Of a stretch of DNA of 11,485 bases, positions 1 to 6,145 are shown piece after piece; position 1 is the stretch's first letter, and each line of letters opens with the position of its first letter. The stretch covers positions 1-11,485 of the forward strand of contig JAIRXI010000212.1 in assembly GCA_031268395.1 (NCBI GenBank), written 5' to 3'. The translations under genes and the position numbers were made by a program. Source of the DNA: Tannerella sp. (GTDB lineage Bacteria > Bacteroidota > Bacteroidia > Bacteroidales > Tannerellaceae). The notes beneath the pieces are model-generated. The model was not told where the DNA came from, did no database searches, and saw nothing but the letters and a program-made list of their open reading frames with translations.

Positions 1-85
1 GTAAGGAACGAAGCAATCGCCAAACCACGCAGGGATTGCTTCGGGCTTCCCGCTTCGGCGATTGCTTCGTACCTCGCAATGACGG
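1..85. repeat. Dispersed inverted-repeat element (GCAATGACG / GAAGCAATC type)
   Basis: A 14-bp exact inverted repeat lies here: ACGAAGCAATCGCC at 8-21 and GGCGATTGCTTCGT at 57-70. The word GATTGCTTCG also recurs directly at 34-43 and 60-69. The right side continues into CCTCGCAATGACG (72-84). Read on the other strand, this is the common intergenic repeat beginning CGTCATTGCGAGG and running into GAAGCAATC, which is scattered through many unrelated bacterial genomes. Translation of such copies gives the familiar false peptide DCFVPRNDG, seen here in one frame. The left end is probably cut by the window edge. I see no gene in it. It may be a mobile miniature element or a structured intergenic repeat. 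Confidence 0.7.
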
Positions 86-136
86 CGCACGACATTTTGA
101 AATGCACCCCCATGCAGCGGGACGGAAGCCTGTGCT

Positions 137-430
137 GTCGGGCGACAAGGAGTTTGCGTCGCCCGACAGAAGGTTTCCGTCGCGCGACGGAGAGTTTGCG
201 TCGGGCGACAGAAAGTCTCCGTCGAGCGACAGAAGGTTCCCGTCGAGCGACAGAAAGTTCCCGTCGCCCGACAGGAAGTTTCCGTCGCGCGACAAAAGGT
301 TTGCGTCGGGCGACAGAAAGTTTTCGTCGGGCGACAAGAAATTCCCGTCGAGCGACAGAGAGTTCCCGTCGGGCGACGGAAGGTTTCCGTCGAGCGACAA
401 AGTGTTTCCGTCGGGCGACAGATGGCCTTT
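137..430. repeat. 21-bp tandem repeat array, 14 units, each with a GTCG-NN-CGAC palindrome
   Basis: Fourteen contiguous units of exactly 21 bp begin at 137, 158, 179, 200 and so on to 410. The last unit is degenerate in its spacer. Each unit starts with GTCG-NN-CGAC. These eight arm bases are identical in all 14 units, and the central pair is GG, AG, CC or CG. The remaining 11 bp are a loose spacer of purines followed by TTYSC, differing between units mainly by purine-purine or pyrimidine-pyrimidine exchange. Because 21 is divisible by three, no stop codons arise, so long reading frames cross the array. They encode monotonous heptapeptides such as FPSSDRK and are probably not genes. The function is unknown. 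It could be an expanding minisatellite or an array of protein-binding sites spaced two helical turns apart. Confidence 0.9.
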
Positions 431-494
431 TTCGGGCCGGGTTGCCCGCCGTTCAGCGATTCAATCTCCGGAGACCGGAGCCGCCGGAGCTGAC

Positions 495-547
495 AAAAAA
501 AAGTGTGCCGGGGGCAGTTTTCTTGCTTTGTCCGCTTCCCGACACAC
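495..547 (-). terminator. Intrinsic terminator after the HU-family gene
   Basis: On the minus strand, downstream of the HU stop codon, GTGTGTCGGG (547-538) can pair with CCCGGCACAC (512-503), with one G-U pair. The loop is about 25 nt. A run of eight T follows on that strand (A8 at 495-502). The shape and position fit Rho-independent termination of the leftward HU transcript before it reaches the tandem repeat array. The long loop lowers certainty. Confidence 0.6.
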
Positions 548-569
548 GCGGTAAAAAGGGATACACCTT

Positions 570-842
570 TTATTTCACAACCCTGGCCAAATCTGTTCCC
601 GCCTTAAACTTGACCGTTTTCCCGGCAGGGATCTGGATGATCTGCTTTGTGGCCGGATTGACGCCTCTTCGCGCAGACCTCCGAATTACATAAAAAGTAC
701 CGAAACCCAAAAGACCGACTTTCCCGTCCTGCGACATTTCTTCGGAAATCGTCTCAATTACAACGTTGACAGTCTTTTTTACTTCTTCCCTACTTTGACC
801 GGTCTTCGCCGATACTTCCTTAATCAATTTCGTTTTGTTCAT
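570..842 (-). CDS. HU-family DNA-binding protein
   Basis: This 90-residue protein matches the normal HU/IHF length. HU proteins are small dimeric nucleoid proteins that bend DNA with little sequence specificity. The sequence starts MNKTKLIKEVSAKTGQS, the usual helix-turn-helix dimerisation body. GFGTF follows at residues 46-50, at the turn into the beta arm. The arm contains RRGVNPATKQ (58-67), in which the NP pair is the conserved DNA-intercalating tip. The C-terminus is IPAGKTVKFKAG. An in-frame ATG at 869 would add nine residues. I prefer the start at 842 because MNKTKLI is the standard HU start and the promoter-like element lies at about 867-898. The gene is monocistronic, with a terminator at 495-547 and the palindrome array beyond it. 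Whether it is the main HU or an accessory paralogue cannot be told. Confidence 0.93.
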   Translation of the reverse strand: MNKTKLIKEVSAKTGQSREEVKKTVNVVIETISEEMSQDGKVGLLGFGTFYVIRRSARRGVNPATKQIIQIPAGKTVKFKAGTDLARVVK

Positions 843-866
843 GTTTGCTATATTTACAGTTAATGA

Positions 867-898
867 CAAATTGTATAATCTACCTATACAACAAGCAA
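867..898 (-). promoter_or_regulatory. Possible Bacteroidetes-type promoter of the HU gene
   Basis: On the minus strand, TTG (898-896) is followed after 20 nt by TACAATTTG (875-867). This is the Bacteroidetes -7 element TAnnTTTG with one extra base between TA and TTTG. It lies about 25 nt upstream of the chosen ATG at 842, which supports that start over the ATG at 869. The match is imperfect. Confidence 0.4.
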
Positions 899-929
899 GC
901 CGTTCTTTTGTTCAAGGCGGGCATTTCCC

Positions 930-1334
930 TTACATCCGTTTTTGCCACGGTGTTCCGGCCGGGCGGAGCACCCGCCTGTCCGTCTTTGTCTTTACATTCA
1001 GACTTTTGGCGTAATGCTTCACCTTGCTGGCCAGCGCCACGCATACTTCCTGACCGTGTTCGTGGAGGAAGCAGGCCAACTCTTTGTAATACGAACCGGT
1101 GGCCTCCATCACATACATGACAGGGCTGAGGTTACGGCCTTTTCCCGACCAATCCAAAAGCAATTGAAAGCCCCTGCCGTCATTAGCGACAGGGTGAGCC
1201 ACTCCCACCTTGCCAGGTGGCTCGCAAATACCCTTTGCCGGAGCATGCAACAGCAAAGCCGAAATCCGGCCAATGACCCTTTTGGCATTGTTTATGCCTG
1301 CGCAGGAGAACAGGGCTATGAGGCCGGACGGCAC
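930..1334 (-). pseudogene. Decayed IS110-family transposase fragment
   Basis: Read leftwards, the 134-codon frame contains the IS110 DEDD nuclease landmarks: YVMEATGSYYKELACFLHEHG (residues 74-94, written here for its core MEATG) and KVKHYAKSLNVKTKTD (104-119). IS110 transposases use D, E, D, D residues in a RuvC-like fold. The first site, normally GIDVSK or GIDVAK, appears as GINNAK (13-18), so the first catalytic Asp is Asn. The KTD-x-x-D motif is broken after KTKTD: the next residues RRVLRP do not match, and the frame stops 15 codons later. Intact members are usually over 300 residues and carry a C-terminal serine-containing domain, which is absent. This is a dead 5' fragment. No IS ends could be identified. 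Confidence 0.8.
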
Positions 1335-1563
1335 AAAGCGCCATGCAGCAATTGAACGGTTTTGGACAGGACGTTTTTTTATCCGACCGGGCAGACCTGC
1401 TTCTCTAACTTTTCAGACTTGCCGGCATGGCTGTACGGATAAAAGCCGGGATATTCATAACCCGTTATTCCGTGACATTCCCTGTTTTTTTAAGCCCTTT
1501 TCCGCCATATTCACCAGAGCCGAAAAATAATCCTTACATTTACGGCCATAAAATTTTACGCCA
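1335..1563. other. Intergenic region upstream of the esterase
   Basis: About 230 bp separate the transposase remnant from the esterase. I see no convincing gene. TACATTTA at 1535-1542 matches the Bacteroidetes -7 element TAnnTTTG in seven of eight places (the last base is A instead of G). It lies 21 bp before the esterase ATG and could be its promoter. No clear -33 TTG sits at the right distance. The rest may include degenerate IS flank. Confidence 0.4.
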
Positions 1564-2436
1564 ATGAGAAAATCAATTTTACAGGCAGCGTGGATGTTTT
1601 GCCTGACATTCTCGGCATTTGCCCAAAGCGGGCTGGTGTATGAGACACGGACGGTGAAAAGCGACATCCTGAAGATGGAACGCAGGTATGCAATCTATCT
1701 GCCGCCGGGATATGTCGAGAGCGACCAGTCCTATCCGGTGCTGTATCTGCTGCACGGCTCCGGCGACGATCATACGGGATGGGTACAGTTCGGCCAGGTG
1801 CAGCAGATAGCCGACAGAGCCATTGCGGAAGGCAATGCGGCTCGCATGATTGTTGTCATGCCCGACGCCAATACGGGACGAAAGGGATATTTCAACGATA
1901 TTCGCGGCGATTTCGATTATGAAGATTTCTTTTTCAGGGAACTGATTCCTCACATCGAAAAGACGTATCGCGTACGCGGCGACAGGCGTTACCGGGCCAT
2001 CGCCGGTCTGTCGATGGGCGGCGGAGGAACGGTTTTCTATGCGCTGCATCATCCCGAACGGTTTGCCGCCGCTGCTCCGTTGAGCGCTACTACGGGCAGC
2101 TGGGAAATGGAACAGATGAAAACCCGGCTGGGAGAAGCGGCTTTCAACGTGACCGACGCCCGGCTGGAAGCTTATTTCCGGCGCCACAGCATCGAAGCCC
2201 TTCTCAAAAATGCTTCCGGAGAAGAACTGGAGCAGATCAAACGGATTCGCTGGTATGTCAGTTGCGGAGACGACGATTTTCTGTATGAGGGAAACAGCCT
2301 GCTGCACATTCTTTTCCGCAAAAATGAAATCGCGCACGAATATCGCGTGAAAGACGGAGGGCATACGTGGTCGTACTGGCGGATGGAATTGCCGCTGGTG
2401 ATGGAATTTGTTTCCAGGTCGTTTACGCAGTACTGA
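1564..2436 (+). CDS. Secreted CE1/esterase D-like alpha/beta hydrolase
   Basis: This 290-residue protein has a clear signal peptide: MRK, a hydrophobic stretch, then AFA-QS with likely cleavage after residue 20. It should therefore act in the periplasm or outside the cell. The body is an esterase D/feruloyl-esterase-type alpha/beta hydrolase. It contains YLPPGY (45-50), LLHGSGDD (62-69, oxyanion strand), the nucleophile elbow GLSMGG (148-153, Ser150), an acid candidate in CGDDDF (Asp236-238) and His267 in GGHTW. All triad elements are present. Relatives include acetyl-xylan, feruloyl and other carbohydrate esterases of family CE1, but the substrate cannot be read from the sequence. No glycosidase or SusC/D pair lies beside it to suggest a polysaccharide locus. 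It starts at the first ATG of the frame, directly before the signal peptide, and ends at a terminator at 2499-2524. Confidence 0.88.
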   Translation: MRKSILQAAWMFCLTFSAFAQSGLVYETRTVKSDILKMERRYAIYLPPGYVESDQSYPVLYLLHGSGDDHTGWVQFGQVQQIADRAIAEGNAARMIVVMPDANTGRKGYFNDIRGDFDYEDFFFRELIPHIEKTYRVRGDRRYRAIAGLSMGGGGTVFYALHHPERFAAAAPLSATTGSWEMEQMKTRLGEAAFNVTDARLEAYFRRHSIEALLKNASGEELEQIKRIRWYVSCGDDDFLYEGNSLLHILFRKNEIAHEYRVKDGGHTWSYWRMELPLVMEFVSRSFTQY

Positions 2437-2498
2437 GTATGAACGCAGCCAGGCAAAGAGACCGACGGCGCGGCGCAAAAGGCCCGGCTTTCGGTTTC

Positions 2499-2524
2499 GC
2501 CGTTGCAGAAACGGCATTCTTTTT
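2499..2524 (+). terminator. Short intrinsic terminator after the esterase
   Basis: GCCGTT (2499-2504) and AACGGC (2510-2515) form a 6-bp stem with loop GCAGA, followed by ATTCTTTTT. This is a modest Rho-independent terminator for the esterase transcript. It overlaps the -33 element of the next promoter. Confidence 0.5.
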
Positions 2525-2533
2525 CTACCTTTG
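2503..2533 (+). promoter_or_regulatory. Bacteroidetes-type promoter of the glycosyltransferase
   Basis: TTG at 2503-2505 and TACCTTTG at 2526-2533 are separated by 20 nt. The -7 element matches TAnnTTTG perfectly. The ATG at 2555 follows 21 nt later, giving a very short leader. This also supports 2555, not an earlier in-frame ATG, as the glycosyltransferase start. Confidence 0.7.
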
Positions 2534-2554
2534 TGCATTAAAACATTACAGCTG

Positions 2555-3502
2555 ATGGATATTTCTGTGATAATACCCCTGTATAATGAAGCGGAGTCGC
2601 TCCCCGAATTGCAGGCATGGATCGAACGGGTGATGGAAGCACATCATTTCAGTTACGAGATTTTATACGTGAACGACGGGAGTACGGATGATTCATGGGA
2701 GATCATCGAGCAGTTGGCCATGCAGTCCCCGCATGTAAAGGGCGTCAAGTTCCGGCGGAATTACGGAAAGTCACCGGCCCTGCACTGCGGCTTCGAGCGT
2801 GCAAAAGGCGACGTGGTGATTACAATGGATGCCGATTTGCAGGACAGCCCGGACGAGATCCCCGAACTGTACCGGATGATCAGGGAAGACGGATATGACA
2901 TGATTTCCGGCTGGAAGAAAAAACGGTATGACCCACTGTCGAAAACCATTCCGACACGGCTGTTCAATGCAACCGCCCGGAAGTTTTCCGGCGTCTCCCT
3001 GCACGATTTCAACTGCGGGCTGAAATCCTACCGCAGCGAAGTGGTCAAAAATATTGAAGTGTACAACGACATGCATCGCTATATCCCCTACCTGGCCAAG
3101 ATTGCGGGATTCGGAAAGATCGGGGAAAAGGTCGTGCAGCATCAGGCGCGGAAATATGGAAAGACGAAGTTCGGAATGAACCGCTTCGTGAACGGGTATC
3201 TGGACTTGATTACCCTGTGGTTCACCTCCAGATTCGGGAAAAAGCCGATGCACTTTTTCGGACTGTGGGGCAGCGCGATGTTCCTGATCGGTTTCGTGGC
3301 GCTGGTCTACGTGCTTGTCATGAAACTGATTTCCCTGCTGCACGGCGACTTGCGGCCGCTGGTGACCCTTTCGCCCTATTTCTATATTTCGTTGACGGCA
3401 ATGATCGTGGGGACGCAACTGTTTTTGGCAGGATTCCTTGGTGAACTGATCTCGCGCAATTCGCCGCAACGCAACAAGTATAAAATCGAAAAGGAAATCT
3501 GA
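2555..3502 (+). CDS. Family 2 glycosyltransferase, membrane-anchored (GtrB/DPM1-like)
   Basis: This 315-residue protein begins MDISVIIPLYNE, the standard start of GT-A fold family 2 glycosyltransferases. VNDGSTDDS (39-47) and DADLQD (92-97) supply the nucleotide-sugar and metal-binding acidic motifs. QARKYGKTKFG (197-207) resembles the conserved basic stretch of the polyisoprenyl-phosphate enzymes. Two hydrophobic segments at about 233-260 and 275-299 should anchor it in the inner membrane. Size and layout fit enzymes such as GtrB, CsbB and YkoT that load a sugar onto undecaprenyl phosphate on the cytoplasmic face. The sugar and acceptor are unknown here, and no flippase or O-antigen genes are next to it. 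The frame is open upstream to 2408, overlapping the esterase, but those residues look non-coding and the promoter at 2503-2533 excludes them. A separate leader of about 96 bp follows before the nitroreductase. Confidence 0.9.
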   Translation: MDISVIIPLYNEAESLPELQAWIERVMEAHHFSYEILYVNDGSTDDSWEIIEQLAMQSPHVKGVKFRRNYGKSPALHCGFERAKGDVVITMDADLQDSPDEIPELYRMIREDGYDMISGWKKKRYDPLSKTIPTRLFNATARKFSGVSLHDFNCGLKSYRSEVVKNIEVYNDMHRYIPYLAKIAGFGKIGEKVVQHQARKYGKTKFGMNRFVNGYLDLITLWFTSRFGKKPMHFFGLWGSAMFLIGFVALVYVLVMKLISLLHGDLRPLVTLSPYFYISLTAMIVGTQLFLAGFLGELISRNSPQRNKYKIEKEI

Positions 3503-3598
3503 TGCGATCGCCGTATTTAAAAATAACAGAGACGGTGGAACGACACGCACGACCGACAGGAGCCGTAACGCTTTTAAAACATTAAACTATATAACAAT

Positions 3599-4132
3599 AT
3601 GAACAATATGCAACTGGCAGATTTGATACGGACGCGATGTTCCGTCCGGAGCTATTCCTCCCGCGCGGTGGAGAAGGAGAAAACGGATTACATACTGGAA
3701 GCCGCCCGGCTGGCACCCTCGGCATGCAACCTGCAACCCTGGCGCTTTGTCGTGGTCGAGTCGCCCGAAGGCCGGGAAAAGATACAGGCCTGTTACGAAC
3801 GCGAATGGTTTAAATCCGCGCCGCTCTACATCATTGTGTGCAGCGACCATCATCATTCGTGGAAACGTCCGTTCGACGGAAAAGATCATGCCGACATCGA
3901 CGTGGCCATTGCGACGGAACACCTCTGTCTGGCCGCAGCCGAGCAGGGTCTGGGCACATGCTGGGTATGCCATTTCGACGCGCCGCACTGCGCCCGCATC
4001 TTCCGTCTGCCCGAAGGCCTTGAACCTGTGGCGCTAATCCCCGTAGGCTATCCTTCCGAACCGGACCTCTTTGAGCGCACTCCCAAAAAACGGAAACCGG
4101 CAGACGAAGTGATCGTCCGGGAAAGTTTTTAA
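3599..4132 (+). CDS. Nitroreductase-family FMN-dependent oxidoreductase
   Basis: This compact 177-residue member of the nitroreductase superfamily consists of proteins that bind FMN as dimers and use NAD(P)H. Landmarks are the N-terminal RTRCSVRSY (11-19) that contacts the flavin phosphate, APSACNLQPWRF (39-50), GLGTCWVC (117-124) and PVALIPVGYP (143-152). It is short but within the range of small nitroreductases common in anaerobes. No signal peptide is seen, so it is cytoplasmic. The physiological substrate cannot be assigned, since the family reduces nitroaromatics, quinones and flavins. Two starts are possible, 3599 and 3608 (MNNM). The A/T-rich sequence before 3599 favours the first slightly. 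No good TAnnTTTG motif precedes it, so it may be co-transcribed from the glycosyltransferase promoter. The next gene starts 81 bp downstream. Confidence 0.9.
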   Translation: MNNMQLADLIRTRCSVRSYSSRAVEKEKTDYILEAARLAPSACNLQPWRFVVVESPEGREKIQACYEREWFKSAPLYIIVCSDHHHSWKRPFDGKDHADIDVAIATEHLCLAAAEQGLGTCWVCHFDAPHCARIFRLPEGLEPVALIPVGYPSEPDLFERTPKKRKPADEVIVRESF

Positions 4133-4213
4133 GAGAAGGGGCCATCCTTGTATGTATTAACGCCGGATGATCATGTAGACATTTATCCTCCTGTAGAAAC
4201 AAACAGTTGTCCT

Positions 4214-5308
4214 GTGAAAATAAAAGACATTCTAACCGAAATAGAGCGCCTCGCTCCCCTGCCCCTGCAGGAAAGTTTCGACAATGCCGGCATACAGGCC
4301 GGAGACGTGGAACGCGAAGCCACCGGCGCGCTGATTTGCCTGGACGTGACGGAAGCCGTTGTAGGTGAAGCCCTGGAAAAAGGATGCAACCTGATTGTCT
4401 CCCATCATCCGCTGGCGTTCAAGCCCTTCAAGTCGCTCACCGGGCGGACGTACGTCGAACGCTGCCTGATGAAAGCCTGCCGGCACGACCTTGTCATTTA
4501 TGCCGCCCATACGAATCTCGACAATGTGTGCGGAGGCATCAACAGCCGCCTGGCCGAACGGATCGGACTTCAGCAGACGCGCACACTCGGCCCGCTGAAG
4601 GACGCACTGCTGAAACTGTCCGTATTCGTTCCCGAAGCCCATGCCGAAACCGTCCGGAAGGCACTGTTTGACGCCGGCGCCGGGCATATCGGCAAATACG
4701 ACTCGTGCAGTTTCAACCTGACGGGCGAAGGGACTTTCCGCGCCGGCGAAGATGCCCGGCCGTTCTGTGGCGCACCGGGCAAACTGCACCGTGAAAGAGA
4801 AATACGCATCGAAACCATCCTGCCGGCCTTCCGCAGGAGCGCCGTTACCCGCGCGCTGCTTTCCGCCCATCCGTACGAGGAACCGGCGTTCGACTTCTAC
4901 CCGCTGAGCAACACGTGGAATACGGTCGGGCCGGGCATTGTCGGCGATCTGTCCGCAAGCGAGGAGGTGCGCGATTTCCTGTCGCGCATCCGGACGCTTT
5001 TGATGGCGGACGGCCTCCGGTATTCGAACTTTCCCGGAAAGTCTGTCCGGCGGATCGCCGTGTGCGGAGGCAGCGGCGCCTTCCTGATTCCGGATGCAAT
5101 TGCGGCGGGCGCCGACGCCTTCCTTACCGGAGAGGCAAAATACAACGATTTCTACGATGTGGAAGACCGGATACTGCTGATCGCTGCCGGTCACTACGAG
5201 ACGGAAATATGTGCAAAAGACATTTTCGTTGACGTCATATCAAAAAAATTCCCTACCTTTGCCGCACTAATTTCAAATACGGATTCAAACCCAGTTAAAT
5301 ACTTATAA
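4214..5308 (+). CDS. Nif3-like dinuclear metal centre protein (long form)
   Basis: With a GTG start at 4214 the protein is 364 residues and begins MKIKDILTEIE, the usual start of this family. An in-frame ATG at 4148 would add 22 residues that look unrelated. The conserved metal ligands of the NIF3/YbgI fold are present: SHHPL (His64, His65), HTNLDN (Asp103) and GHYETE (His327, Glu331). A roughly 110-residue middle section (about 130-240, including SAHPYEEPAFD) is the PII/CutA-like insert of the long form, as in Bacillus YqfO. Members form hexameric rings, and cellular function is not settled; a GTP cyclohydrolase or peptidase-like activity has been discussed. The stop codon lies 3 bp before the zinc-ribbon gene, which indicates an operon. 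A promoter-like element lies inside its last codons (5254-5261). Confidence 0.92.
   Translation: MKIKDILTEIERLAPLPLQESFDNAGIQAGDVEREATGALICLDVTEAVVGEALEKGCNLIVSHHPLAFKPFKSLTGRTYVERCLMKACRHDLVIYAAHTNLDNVCGGINSRLAERIGLQQTRTLGPLKDALLKLSVFVPEAHAETVRKALFDAGAGHIGKYDSCSFNLTGEGTFRAGEDARPFCGAPGKLHREREIRIETILPAFRRSAVTRALLSAHPYEEPAFDFYPLSNTWNTVGPGIVGDLSASEEVRDFLSRIRTLLMADGLRYSNFPGKSVRRIAVCGGSGAFLIPDAIAAGADAFLTGEAKYNDFYDVEDRILLIAAGHYETEICAKDIFVDVISKKFPTFAALISNTDSNPVKYL
5229..5261 (+). promoter_or_regulatory. Promoter-like element inside the end of the Nif3-like gene
   Basis: TACCTTTG at 5254-5261 is a perfect TAnnTTTG element, with TTG at 5229-5231, 22 nt upstream. It lies 50 bp before the zinc-ribbon ATG. 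The same bases encode PTFA, part of the FPTFAA peptide. The match could therefore be a coding coincidence. The -33 spacing is a little long. Confidence 0.45.
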
Positions 5309-5311
5309 AAG

Positions 5312-6070
5312 ATGGCCAAGAAAAAAGAGGTTGCAGAAAAAGAATTTACAGTTGAAGAACGGTTGCGTTCCCTGTATCGCCTTCAGTTGATCATGTCGGA
5401 AATTGATAAAATCAAGATACTCCGGGGCGAGTTGCCGCTGGAAGTGCAGGACTTGGAAGATGAAATTGCCGGTTTGGGAACACGCCTTCAAAACCATCAG
5501 GCGGAAATAGAAGAAAACAAAAAAGCCGTACTTGTACAGAAAAACAGGATTCTCGAATCGACAAATCTGGTTGAAAGATACAAGACACAGCTGGACAACG
5601 TTCGGAATAACCGGGAATTTGACAATCTGTCGAAAGAAATTGAATTTCAGGGCCTCGAAGTGGAATTTGCGGAGAAAAAAATCAAGGAATTCAACAGCAC
5701 CATCGACGCCAAAAAAGATGAAATCAAGCAGTCCAAAGCGATGCTGGACGGAAGAAAAGGCGATCTGGAACAGAAGAAGAGCGAGTTGAACGAAATCATT
5801 TCCGAAACACGGCAGGAGGAAGACAAATTGCGCGACAAAGCCAAGAAACTGGAGGACACGATTGATCCCCGCCTGCTGACGGCTTTCAAACGGATCCGCA
5901 AGGGCGCCCATAACGGCCTGGCGGTCGTGGATATTCAGCGCGACGCATGTAGCGGCTGTTTCAACAAGATTCCACCGCAGAAACAAATGGACATCAAGTT
6001 AAGAAAGAAAATCATCGTCTGCGAATACTGCGGACGCATCATGATTGATCCTGAACTGACTAAGAAGTAG
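5312..6070 (+). CDS. Coiled-coil protein with C-terminal C4 zinc ribbon (DUF164/CdsZ type)
   Basis: This 252-residue cytoplasmic protein is mostly charged helix (about 15-185, rich in E, K, L and Q, including VRNNREFDNLSKEIE), which should form a long antiparallel coiled coil. It ends in a zinc ribbon with four cysteines, C213-x2-C216 and C237-x2-C240 (CSGC and CEYC). This is the architecture of the widespread C4-type zinc-ribbon proteins (DUF164). VRNNREFDNLSKEIE is typical of the family: a VRNNREYDAL-like stretch in the hairpin. The molecular role is poorly known. It is 3 bp downstream of the Nif3-like gene, a pairing seen in many Bacteroidota, which suggests a shared transcript and possibly a linked function. 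It could also use the internal promoter at 5254. A strong terminator follows at 6106-6145. Confidence 0.92.
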   Translation: MAKKKEVAEKEFTVEERLRSLYRLQLIMSEIDKIKILRGELPLEVQDLEDEIAGLGTRLQNHQAEIEENKKAVLVQKNRILESTNLVERYKTQLDNVRNNREFDNLSKEIEFQGLEVEFAEKKIKEFNSTIDAKKDEIKQSKAMLDGRKGDLEQKKSELNEIISETRQEEDKLRDKAKKLEDTIDPRLLTAFKRIRKGAHNGLAVVDIQRDACSGCFNKIPPQKQMDIKLRKKIIVCEYCGRIMIDPELTKK

Positions 6071-6105
6071 AGGAATAAAAGTAACCGTTATCCACCCCAT
6101 CAGCA

Positions 6106-6145
6106 AGGAATACAAATCCCGGATTTTGTGTTCCTGTTTTTTTTT
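6106..6145 (+). terminator. Intrinsic terminator abutting the tilS start codon
   Basis: AGGAATACAAATC (6106-6118) pairs with GATTTTGTGTTCCT (6122-6135), with one G-U pair, one bulged base and loop CCG. G and nine T (6137-6145) follow. This is a strong Rho-independent terminator for the Nif3-like/zinc-ribbon transcript. Its T tract ends exactly where the tilS ATG begins. AGGAATAAAA at 6071-6080, right after the preceding stop codon, repeats most of the left arm and could compete for the right arm. Confidence 0.75.

Noticed and set aside
137..430. CRISPR array
   Set aside because: The units are contiguous 21-bp repeats with a loose spacer of similar sequence in every unit. There are no unique spacers of about 30 bp and no cas genes.
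433..480. Two small hairpins, CGGGC/GCCCG (433-448) and CTCCGG/CCGGAG (466-480)
   Set aside because: They are short, have no T tract, and occur in a GC-rich stretch where such pairs arise easily. The HU terminator is better placed at 495-547.
36..554. 172-codon frame across the repeat array encoding FPSSDRK-like heptapeptides
   Set aside because: The frame begins inside a dispersed repeat and stays open because the 21-bp unit has no stop in any forward frame. There is no ribosome site and no recognisable domain outside the repeat.
79..693. 204-codon frame across the array and into the HU gene
   Set aside because: It uses another frame of the same periodic repeat (RRATES heptads) and then runs antisense through the well-supported HU gene.
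4232..5194. 320-codon frame antisense to the Nif3-like gene
   Set aside because: It is a shadow of a gene with intact metal-binding motifs, and its translation shows no family features.
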